Assembly: GCA_030536675.1 (NCBI GenBank)
Contig: JAUNPM010000092.1
Span: forward strand, 1 to 6,515
DNA: 6,515 nt
Direction: 5' to 3'
Source: Clostridia bacterium
GTDB lineage: Bacteria; Bacillota; Clostridia; Lachnospirales; CAG-274
A program made the translations under genes and the position numbers. Below, piece after piece: positions 1-6,016 of this stretch. The notes below the pieces were generated by a model. It was given only the letters and a program-made list of their open reading frames with translations. It was not told the DNA's origin and did no database searches. Each line of letters opens with the position of its first letter. Position 1 is the first letter of the stretch.

Positions 1-2201
1 TCATTTTGAGCCTCTGCCTCCATAAGTCCCAGTGTGTTCAGCTTCATAGTATCCATATCCACATAATAGTTATATGTTGCAAGCTCGTTGCTGTTTCTTA
101 TGCCCTTTGTTCCGTCAAGAGAGCTTAACATATCATTAACGATCTCTGAAGCCTTGTTAAGGTCCTCAACATTGTCTGAATAAAGCTTTACCTCCACAGG
201 CTTAGTATTAAGGGTAAATATTCCAAGCTCATCAACCATTACAGTTGCTCCTCCCACACGTGTATCCATTTCACCTTGGAGGTAATCCACCATATCGGAG
301 GTTTTCTTAAATCTGTCACCCTTTTTTATATCTATTTTTACATAAATATCTCCCGTGCTGTCTGTATCTCCCTTTGGAAGTATAGCATAGTCATATCTTG
401 GTATACTAAGTCCCACACCGCTTAAATAATACTCCGTTTCAGGCTGTTCATTAAGTATATCTTCAATATTATCAACTATTTCTCTTGTTCTTTCAACACT
501 GTTTTCATCATTTGCTGAAATGTCAATTGTAATTATGTCGTCATTTGCCGTAGGTACGATCTGCATATCAAGTGTAAGCACGCTTAAGCCCAAAAGAACC
601 ATTAAAACAATAGAACCGATTATTGTAGATGCCTTATGCTTAAATGCGTGGCTGAATGCCCAATCATACAGCCTTCTTGAAACAGGTGTTTTATTTCCTG
701 TGCTTTCCTTGGTTTTTCTTAAAAGTATACAGCTTGTCAAAGGAGTTACAAGCATTGATACAGCAAAAGAAGCCACAAGTGATGTTATAATTACAATGGG
801 GAATGAAATTGAAAGCTGTCTGTAAGCTCCCGGCAGTACAAATATTGAACTAAATGCAATTACAGATGAAAGCATTGAAACAAACACAGGCAGTGCAACC
901 GATGCAACTCCCTTTACTGCCGCATCCTTATTGCTCATTCCCATATCGATATTTTTTTGTATTGCGTCACTTACAACAACAGAGTTGTCAACAAGCATAC
1001 CAAGCACCACTATAAGTGAAGCAAGGGATACAAAATGAATTTCAAGCCCCATAATATGATTAAACAGGAAATTCATAAATATTGACAATGGTATTGCAAT
1101 TGAAACAACTACCGCATTTCTGAAATTCATACCTATCATTACAACTATTATAACAAGTATAATTGATTCCAGTAGATTTATAACAAAATCATTTATTGAC
1201 TTTGAAACCTTATCAGGCTGCATAAATATTTTATTTACGCTTATGCCCTCAGGCAGTGATTCATTGTAATCATCTATGACCTTGTTTACTTCATCGCCTA
1301 AACTTACAACATTTAAGCCGCTTTCAAAATATACTGCAAGTACTGTTGACCTTTTATCATCAAAAATGTAATAGCCCTCATCATCGGGGACCTCCATTCT
1401 CACGTCTGCAATGTCTGAAAGCTTTGTTATAACATAATCATCATTAACAGAAACAGCTATGTTTTTAATATCGTCAAGACTTTCAAACTGTCCTGATGAA
1501 TTTACATCAATATTATTGCCGTTCACCTTAATTGAGCCTATAGGCAGTGTTGAATTATGATAGCCTATTATCTGTGCAATCTCTGCCAGTGACACATTTG
1601 TGTCATTGAGCTTATCTATATTTACTGTTATTTTCACCTCTGAAGGTACATCACCGTGTATATCTACCTTGTTTATGCCGTCAATAAGTCTTAACTTATC
1701 TGCAATTTCAGTGCTTCTTTGAGAAAGCTCATCATTTGAAATATTCTCTCCCGTAACCGCAAGCACAAGCCCCGCCACGTCCATTACATCATCATCGACA
1801 GTTATTGAGGTCACTCCCGAAGGCAGATCTGACTTAAGTGTTTCCACCTTGTTTCTAAGCTCATCCCAGCGGTCATCGACCTCGTCCTGTGACAGATCCA
1901 TACTTAAATTTACGGTAGTCACACTGTAATTATTTCCCGCCGTTGTCTGACACTTGTCAAATCCGTCAAGCTCCATACAGGTGTACTCGATTTTGTCTGA
2001 AACAAGCTGCTCCATATCCTCTGCCGTAGCTCCGGGATACACTGCCGTAACCGTTGCCACAGGCAAAACGACCTTTGGGAACTTCTGCTTAGGCATTTGT
2101 ATATATGAATAAATACCTGCCGCAAACAACATTATAACAAGCATTATAATAAGAGATTTTCTTTCAAGGAGTCCCGCAAAGAATTTTTCCTTACCATTCA
2201 T
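1..2201 (-). CDS. RND (HAE1/AcrB-type) efflux permease, 3' end cut by the window
   Basis: The frame reads from ATG at 2201 without a stop to the left edge, giving 733 residues of a protein that normally has about 1000-1050. It is an inner-membrane, ion-driven exporter subunit that works with the adaptor encoded just upstream. Visible parts in order: cytoplasmic N-terminus; TM1 (about 17-34); first large extracytoplasmic porter loop (35-335) opening with the family signature around FPKVVLP (41-47) and YPGATAEDME (55-64); TM2-TM6 (about 340-494), including the NFRNA turn at 359-363 and the TM4 motif GMLVDNSVVV (401-410); VTPL at the end of TM6; TM7 (about 524-545); and the start of the second porter loop. 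The second loop's remainder and TM8-12 lie outside. The AcrB Asp407/Asp408 pair aligns as Asp405/Asn406, a variant. The start is fixed by GGAGGG eight bases upstream. The substrate cannot be told from sequence; drugs, lipids or peptides are all possible. Family assignment is very secure. Confidence 0.95.
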   Translation of the reverse strand, partial: MNGKEKFFAGLLERKSLIIMLVIMLFAAGIYSYIQMPKQKFPKVVLPVATVTAVYPGATAEDMEQLVSDKIEYTCMELDGFDKCQTTAGNNYSVTTVNLSMDLSQDEVDDRWDELRNKVETLKSDLPSGVTSITVDDDVMDVAGLVLAVTGENISNDELSQRSTEIADKLRLIDGINKVDIHGDVPSEVKITVNIDKLNDTNVSLAEIAQIIGYHNSTLPIGSIKVNGNNIDVNSSGQFESLDDIKNIAVSVNDDYVITKLSDIADVRMEVPDDEGYYIFDDKRSTVLAVYFESGLNVVSLGDEVNKVIDDYNESLPEGISVNKIFMQPDKVSKSINDFVINLLESIILVIIVVMIGMNFRNAVVVSIAIPLSIFMNFLFNHIMGLEIHFVSLASLIVVLGMLVDNSVVVSDAIQKNIDMGMSNKDAAVKGVASVALPVFVSMLSSVIAFSSIFVLPGAYRQLSISFPIVIITSLVASFAVSMLVTPLTSCILLRKTKESTGNKTPVSRRLYDWAFSHAFKHKASTIIGSIVLMVLLGLSVLTLDMQIVPTANDDIITIDISANDENSVERTREIVDNIEDILNEQPETEYYLSGVGLSIPRYDYAILPKGDTDSTGDIYVKIDIKKGDRFKKTSDMVDYLQGEMDTRVGGATVMVDELGIFTLNTKPVEVKLYSDNVEDLNKASEIVNDMLSSLDGTKGIRNSNELATYNYYVDMDTMKLNTLGLMEAEAQN

Positions 2202-2205
2202 ACTA

Positions 2206-3570
2206 TCAGCCCTCCATTGATACAAGGTCATTTTCTCTCAGATTTTTTACACCCTCCGTAACAACAACAGCTGTGGGATCATCGATCTGGACCTCCACAT
2301 TGTCGCCTGAAAACTCTCCTAAAATAACCTGCTTTTTATATATTCTGTTTTCCGAATTTACTGCATATACGTAGTCCACACCGTCACTGTTGAATACTGC
2401 GTCAATTGGCACATAACAGCCGCTTGCATTGCCTGTTATTATTTTCACATCGACAGTTTCACCTATTGTATAATCTCCCGTTATTCCAATGTCAACAGCA
2501 TATGTTCTTGTTGATTCATCGGGGTATTGAGCTATTGTATCGATTTTTCCCACAGCCTTGCCGTTTATAAGTGCGGCTCCGCCTATTTTTATATTTTTGT
2601 ACTCTGTATCTGAAGCCCCAACGGTAACAATAAGCTCCTTGCTTTTTGCAACAACCACAGGATAGCCTGCCGCTATGACTTCCCCTTCCTTATAAGGAAG
2701 CTCCATTACATATCCGTCACTGTCTGCCTTTATAACTGCGTCATCTATGCTTTTATCAACAATGTCCCCTGACGTTCCCGCACTCTTAACTGCTGCCTGT
2801 GCAGCTTCCACATCTTTTTCTTTTGAGGTATAGAGGTTTTGAAGAGTTTTTTCCGCCTCACTCTTCTGTGCCCTTGAGGCTTCAAGCTCAGCCTTTTTGC
2901 TTTCAAGGGTTGCCTTGTTTCCCTCATGAGTTGCTTTTGAGGCTTCAAGCTGTGCAGCACTTGTTTTGTACTGACTTTCAAGAGCCTCCAGGTCCTTGTC
3001 GGCATATCCGCCAACGTCATTTATTTCTCTTGCTGCGTCCACCTCGTCCTTTAATGTATCAAGAGCTGTTTGACCTGCTTCAATGTTTTGCACCTCCGCC
3101 TCAAGTCCCACCTCAAGAGCCTCAATGCCCTTTTCACCTGCCGCTATTGCTTTTTCAAGTGTAGCGATCTGTGATTTGGCATTTTCTATGTTGGTATCAT
3201 ATGTACTTATTGTTTTCTGTAAAGTAGCTTCAGCCTGTGCCTTTGTATCACGGCTTATTGACGCCTGATATTCCATTGTAGAGGTATCAAGCCTTGCCAG
3301 CACATCACCCTTTTTAAACTGCTGACCCTTTTCAACACATATTTCTTCTATTTTACCTGCCGCAAGGAAAGAGTAATTTTTTGTTTCCTTAGCCTTTACA
3401 ATTCCTAAATAACTGTATCCCGTAGTAACACTTTGCTCCGCCACAGATTGAGTTTTAACAATTTTAGCCGGTGTTTCAACAGTTGCGGCATCTTCCTTGC
3501 CGCAGCCTCCCAAACTCATAACAAAGGACAGAGCCAATATAACACAAAATAATCTTTTTTTCATATTCAT
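2206..3570 (-). CDS. Lipoprotein RND efflux adaptor (membrane fusion protein, HlyD/AcrA type)
   Basis: This 454-residue adaptor would be anchored on the outer face of the membrane and couple to the RND pump encoded 4 nt downstream. Residues 1-22 are a lipoprotein signal with KKR, a hydrophobic core and LGGC, so Cys23 is the likely lipidated residue. Residues about 37-60 begin the membrane-proximal barrel, and 67-97 form the first lipoyl half (AAGKIEEICVEKGQQFKKGD). Residues about 100-268 are a long Ala/Glu/Lys/Gln-rich coiled-coil hairpin whose turn is near NDVGGYADKD (184-193). Residues 278-310 form the second lipoyl half (KADSDGYVMELPYKEG), and 311-452 the beta-barrel and membrane-proximal domain. 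Two starts are possible. ATG 3570 lies only 3 nt from the GGAGG (3578-3574), whereas ATG 3564 lies at 9 nt and gives MKKRLF, so 3564 may be the true start. The hairpin is long for the family. Confidence 0.93.
   Translation of the reverse strand: MNMKKRLFCVILALSFVMSLGGCGKEDAATVETPAKIVKTQSVAEQSVTTGYSYLGIVKAKETKNYSFLAAGKIEEICVEKGQQFKKGDVLARLDTSTMEYQASISRDTKAQAEATLQKTISTYDTNIENAKSQIATLEKAIAAGEKGIEALEVGLEAEVQNIEAGQTALDTLKDEVDAAREINDVGGYADKDLEALESQYKTSAAQLEASKATHEGNKATLESKKAELEASRAQKSEAEKTLQNLYTSKEKDVEAAQAAVKSAGTSGDIVDKSIDDAVIKADSDGYVMELPYKEGEVIAAGYPVVVAKSKELIVTVGASDTEYKNIKIGGAALINGKAVGKIDTIAQYPDESTRTYAVDIGITGDYTIGETVDVKIITGNASGCYVPIDAVFNSDGVDYVYAVNSENRIYKKQVILGEFSGDNVEVQIDDPTAVVVTEGVKNLRENDLVSMEG
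2210..2215 (-). promoter_or_regulatory. Ribosome binding site of the RND permease, inside the adaptor's last codons
   Basis: On the minus strand GGAGGG spans the final Glu-Gly codons of the adaptor gene and sits 8 nt before the permease ATG. The adaptor stop (TGA, 2208-2206) is only 4 nt from that ATG. Ribosomes finishing the adaptor could restart on the permease, so translational coupling is likely and one transcript is almost certain. Confidence 0.8.
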
Positions 3571-3573
3571 ATG

Positions 3574-3578
3574 CCTCC
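3574..3578 (-). promoter_or_regulatory. Ribosome binding site of the adaptor gene
   Basis: GGAGG on the minus strand, part of CGGGAGGC. It is 3 nt from the first ATG (3570) and 9 nt from the second in-frame ATG (3564). The spacing favours the second ATG as the translation start, which would remove Met-Asn from the predicted lipoprotein signal. Confidence 0.75.
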
Positions 3579-3654
3579 CGAAAATTTTCCTTTTTAATTG
3601 TATTTTAATCTTTTTTTAATATAAAATCAATGGGCAATACTGAACATATTATAT

Positions 3655-3689
3655 ATTAATATACACATTTTAAAAAAATGTATATTAAT
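3655..3689. promoter_or_regulatory. Perfect 11-bp inverted repeat, putative TetR-family operator
   Basis: ATTAATATACA (3655-3665) and TGTATATTAAT (3679-3689) are exact reverse complements around a 13-nt A/T spacer. The left arm also lies in a 12-bp perfect palindrome, TATATTAATATA (3652-3663). The core TATATTAAT recurs at 3652-3660 and 3681-3689, 29 bp apart. The repeat covers the -10 box and spacer of the predicted efflux promoter and abuts the -35 boxes used in both directions. That is where a repressor encoded by the divergent tetR-type gene would be expected to act on both genes. The arms are seen directly; the repressor assignment is inference. Confidence 0.55.
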
Positions 3690-3695
3690 TTGCAA
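3667..3695 (-). promoter_or_regulatory. Predicted sigma-A-type promoter of the efflux operon
   Basis: On the minus strand TTGCAA (3695-3690) and TAAAAT (3672-3667) are separated by 17 nt, the preferred spacing for housekeeping promoters. Transcription would start near 3660 and give a leader of roughly 90 nt before the adaptor gene. A TATAAT also occurs at 3653-3648 but lacks a good -35 partner. The region is very AT-rich, so chance matches are likely. The overlap with the inverted repeat at 3655-3689 supports the call. Confidence 0.5.
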
Positions 3696-3730
3696 AAAAT
3701 ATTGATTTACATTATAAAATATAGTAAAAT
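3690..3730 (+). promoter_or_regulatory. Predicted promoter(s) of the TetR-family gene
   Basis: Two overlapping candidates read rightward. TTGATT (3702-3707) with TAAAAT (3725-3730) has 17-nt spacing and would start near 3737. TTGCAA (3690-3695) with TATAAA (3713-3718) also has 17-nt spacing and would start near 3725. The second shares its -35 with the predicted minus-strand efflux promoter because TTGCAA is its own reverse complement. Which is used cannot be decided from sequence alone. Confidence 0.5.
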
Positions 3731-3746
3731 AACTTTAAATATATTT

Positions 3747-3752
3747 AAGGAG
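3747..3752 (+). promoter_or_regulatory. Ribosome binding site of the TetR-family gene
   Basis: AAGGAG lies 7 nt before ATG 3760, an ideal arrangement that fixes the start codon of the regulator. Confidence 0.85.
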
Positions 3753-3759
3753 AAAAAAT

Positions 3760-4353
3760 ATGGCGTCAAAAACAGACTTAAGGGTATTAAAAAGCAAAGC
3801 GGCTATAAGATCGGCGTTTCTTGAGCTTATGACGGAAAAAGGCTATTCAAACATTACCATTACCGATATAGCCAAAAGAGCTGTTATAAACAGAAAAACA
3901 TTTTATATGCACTATGAATCAAAGGAAAGACTCTATGACGAAATAACGGACGAACTTTTAAAGATCCTTCTCCCCTCTGTAATTCTTGAAGATATGCAGG
4001 GCTTAAAAGGCAAGGATCAAAGGAAGATAGTTACATATCTGTTGTTAAAAATAAAAGAACATAAAGAAGTATTTAATATACTTATTAATGATAAGACAAA
4101 CCCGGGATTTATAGCAAAACTTAAAACCAAAATTATTGATGACCTTATTTCAAAATCTCACATTGACCTTAAAACAAAAGATACTCATTTTACATTTGAA
4201 CTGCTTTCAGAGGCTTATTTTTCGCTTTTTCGAGTTATTATACAGTGGTGGGTAAACACGGAAAACATTTCCACAGACTACGTAATTGAAATAATACTTG
4301 AGTTTTTCTCTAAAAAGCCTCTTGAGCTTTTGGGAATAAATTTTGAAAAATAA
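3760..4353 (+). CDS. TetR/AcrR-family transcriptional regulator
   Basis: A 197-residue protein of normal TetR-family length. Residues about 8-60 form the DNA-binding domain: helix 1 (KSKAAIRSAFLELM), the sensor of the fold YSNITITDIAKRA (29-41), and the recognition helix with its hallmark NRKTFYMHYESKERL (44-58). The rest (about 65-197) is a helical ligand-binding and dimerisation domain with little conserved sequence. Its tail, with QWW near 161-163 and a hydrophobic IIEIILEFF-like helix, resembles the C-terminal domain of DhaS-like TetR proteins (recalled resemblance, not searched). It is transcribed away from the adaptor/RND operon across a 189-bp gap that holds an inverted repeat. By analogy with AcrR-type systems it probably represses both that operon and itself until an effector, perhaps a pump substrate, binds. 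Activation instead of repression cannot be excluded. Confidence 0.93.
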   Translation: MASKTDLRVLKSKAAIRSAFLELMTEKGYSNITITDIAKRAVINRKTFYMHYESKERLYDEITDELLKILLPSVILEDMQGLKGKDQRKIVTYLLLKIKEHKEVFNILINDKTNPGFIAKLKTKIIDDLISKSHIDLKTKDTHFTFELLSEAYFSLFRVIIQWWVNTENISTDYVIEIILEFFSKKPLELLGINFEK

Positions 4354-4369
4354 ATATTTTTTACATAAC

Positions 4370-4424
4370 AAATGAGGCTGTGACACATTAGCTTTTTTAC
4401 AATAATGTGCTCACAGCCTCATTT
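4370..4424. terminator. Long hairpin terminator between convergent genes
   Basis: The left arm (4370-4390, starting AAATGAGGCTGTGA) pairs with the right arm (4403-4424, ending CAGCCTCATTT) over 21 bp with a single extra base in the right arm. The loop is 12 nt (4391-4402). On the plus strand the stem is followed by ATTTATTT, a fair U-tract for ending the TetR-family transcript, whose stop is 16 nt upstream. Being symmetric, it could also stop the vanW-type transcript arriving from the right, although the U-tract on that side is poorer (ATTTGTTATG). The stem is much longer than a typical intrinsic terminator. Confidence 0.8.
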
Positions 4425-4504
4425 ATTTACGTTAAGTTAAAAAAAATATTTATAATAACCTTAAACCCTGCCGCAAAACCCACAAAACCTTTCCGCAACC
4501 CCTA
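4425..4504. other. Short non-coding spacer, AT-rich then C-rich on the plus strand
   Basis: No gene is visible here. The first half is A/T-rich (4435-4458). The second half (4465-4503) is strikingly G-rich on the minus strand, just after the stop of the VanW gene, with imperfect repeated units of the form CCGCAAAACC, CACAAAACC and CCGCAACC on the plus strand. It would lie in the 3' untranslated part of the VanW transcript, ahead of the hairpin. No function can be assigned. Confidence 0.6.
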
Positions 4505-5971
4505 TTAATTATTCTGTGTGCTTGCTTCCTCCTTTTTAGTTCCCACAAGAGTTACCTGTCGTCTTGGCAGATAAGTACTTTTATTTATTTTTACCGTTTC
4601 CTTAAGAACTCCGTTTTCATAGACCTCCTTGTAAAGCTCATAAACATAGCCCTTTTTCGCCGTAAGATCTACCTTTGTTGTTCCCTCGGGCAATGTATCG
4701 TCCTCCTTTGTCACAGGCTCATCAGGCTCTGTTTCCTCTATCAGCTTGTTATAGAACTTAAGAGTTCTTCCCGCAGGGTGTATTTCCTTGCCGTATATAT
4801 TTATAACAACATTTGAGTTTGCCAAATATGCCTCAATAAATATAGCGCACCCTGTATCATTTTTGAATTTCAAGTCCTTGTAATCCCCTGCAAGAGTTGC
4901 ATCAAAGGCATAGTCTGCATAGCCAACCTTCATTGAATGATTAAATCTTTCGGTTATTTTGACCTCTGCGTTTAAAAGCGCCATATAAAGAGCACTTGAA
5001 ACCTGACACATACCTCCGCCTATACTGTCCTCAATTCTTCCGTTTACAATAGTTCCCGCACTTGCCCAGCCGTTAGCCTCCGTGCAGGGATTAAAACGCT
5101 CATTTGTTGAAAACTCTTCATCGGGATAAACTACAACGCCGTTTATTTTTGCACAGCCGTTTCTTAAGTTTTGTATACGGTTATCATCTCCCCCCGTATA
5201 GGGACTTGAATATGTACCGATTATGCCTGTAATTCCGCTTACATCAGCGTCCTTATGCTTAGGCTCCGTGGATTCTATGTCAAAGCTGACCTCCTCGCCG
5301 AATTGTCTTTTATCTATAAGGTCATAGACCTGATTTAAAAGAGTATCCTTATCTATTGTATATCCCGTTTGGGACGGTGTAACAACAAACTGACCGTTTA
5401 CTCTTTTAAGACCTGCGTCCTTAGGCTCCACGGTTATTTTGTCGGAAATAGCATTTACAAAGGACTTTACCATTGCCTTATTATAGCTCATTATGCCAAA
5501 ATCAACGGTTCCCCCCTCAAGAGCCTTAAATTGCCTCCACCAGTCGGGAGATGAAGAGTCCTTTGCAAAGCTCATTGCATTTTTAACGGCACCTTCAATA
5601 TCAAACTCAAGCTCAAAATCCTGAAAGGTATAATTAAACTCATACTTCCCATCACTGCTTTTAATAGTTATAATATTTCCTTCGGTATTTGTATCAACAT
5701 TAGAGCTTATGTAATTGTAGGCCTTTTCAAAATTCATTCCCGAAACGTCCTTGCCGTCAATAAGTATACCCTCTAATATAACGTCCTCAACAGGCTCCTT
5801 GGGACTGTCAATTTTCCACTGATAATACTTACTCATTACAGGGCGTCTTAAAAAGCAGCCTGCCGCAACCACAACAATAAAAGCAAGCAATGTTTTACTC
5901 AATATTCTGTTAAAACGCTTCCTACCGTTTTTTTTAAGCCTTTTTCTGCGCTTTCTGTTTGCCCCGGACAT
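4505..5971 (-). CDS. Membrane-anchored VanW-domain protein with YoaR-like and G5-like domains; candidate L,D-transpeptidase
   Basis: A 488-residue extracellular cell-wall protein. Residues 1-26 are a very basic cytoplasmic tail, 27-41 a single membrane segment, and about 65-235 a YoaR-like (PG_binding_4-like) domain opening with ILIDGKDVSGMN. Residues about 246-395 are the VanW domain with IIGTYSS, FSTN (287-290), GGGMCQVSSALY (318-329), FNHS (343-346), DATL (357-360) and DLKFKN (366-371). Residues about 415-478 are a G5-like tail (LPEGT, Tyr-rich centre, final VGT). VanW domains in Clostridioides difficile have been reported to make 3-3 peptidoglycan cross-links. Cys322, in the invariant GGGxCQ, is the obvious candidate nucleophile and His345 a candidate partner; that role is inferred here. 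Despite the name, there is no vancomycin operon nearby. AAAGGAG 9 nt upstream fixes the start. All hallmark residues are present and the frame is intact. Confidence 0.92.
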   Translation of the reverse strand: MSGANRKRRKRLKKNGRKRFNRILSKTLLAFIVVVAAGCFLRRPVMSKYYQWKIDSPKEPVEDVILEGILIDGKDVSGMNFEKAYNYISSNVDTNTEGNIITIKSSDGKYEFNYTFQDFELEFDIEGAVKNAMSFAKDSSSPDWWRQFKALEGGTVDFGIMSYNKAMVKSFVNAISDKITVEPKDAGLKRVNGQFVVTPSQTGYTIDKDTLLNQVYDLIDKRQFGEEVSFDIESTEPKHKDADVSGITGIIGTYSSPYTGGDDNRIQNLRNGCAKINGVVVYPDEEFSTNERFNPCTEANGWASAGTIVNGRIEDSIGGGMCQVSSALYMALLNAEVKITERFNHSMKVGYADYAFDATLAGDYKDLKFKNDTGCAIFIEAYLANSNVVINIYGKEIHPAGRTLKFYNKLIEETEPDEPVTKEDDTLPEGTTKVDLTAKKGYVYELYKEVYENGVLKETVKINKSTYLPRRQVTLVGTKKEEASTQNN

Positions 5972-5980
5972 AATATATTA

Positions 5981-5987
5981 CTCCTTT
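5981..5987 (-). promoter_or_regulatory. Ribosome binding site of the VanW-domain gene
   Basis: AAAGGAG on the minus strand lies 9 nt before ATG 5971, within the 45-nt gap after the preceding gene. No promoter-like pair is convincing in so short a gap, so the VanW gene is probably co-transcribed with the gene to its right. Confidence 0.8.
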
Positions 5988-6016
5988 AATAATTGTTCCT
6001 AATACGATTTATAATA

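Noticed and set aside
520..825. Open plus-strand frame of 101 codons opposite the RND gene
   Set aside because: It lies wholly inside the strongly conserved RND frame on the other strand, and its translation shows no family motifs.
2880..3130. Recurring CTTCAAG/CCTCAAG words suggestive of a tandem repeat
   Set aside because: They reflect repeated Glu-Ala-Leu/Glu codons of the coiled-coil heptads in the adaptor and have no regular DNA period.
2799..3164. Open plus-strand frame of 121 codons opposite the adaptor gene
   Set aside because: It is the complement of the low-complexity coiled-coil region. Its Leu/Pro/Phe-rich translation and lack of a ribosome binding site mark it as a shadow.
3580..3589. 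Palindrome GAAAATTTTC just before the adaptor ribosome binding site, considered as an operator or translation control element
   Set aside because: It is a short A/T palindrome in A/T-rich leader DNA, far from the predicted promoter, and is expected by chance.
3571..3660. Leader of the efflux operon considered as a riboswitch or attenuator
   Set aside because: About 90 nt of mostly A/T sequence with no stable stems, conserved motif or terminator-like hairpin.
5972..6016. Possible frameshift joining the short YoaR-like gene to the VanW gene as one broken protein
   Set aside because: The downstream gene has its own ribosome binding site, basic tail, membrane segment and complete YoaR-like domain. 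The 45-nt gap carries no leftover coding sequence.
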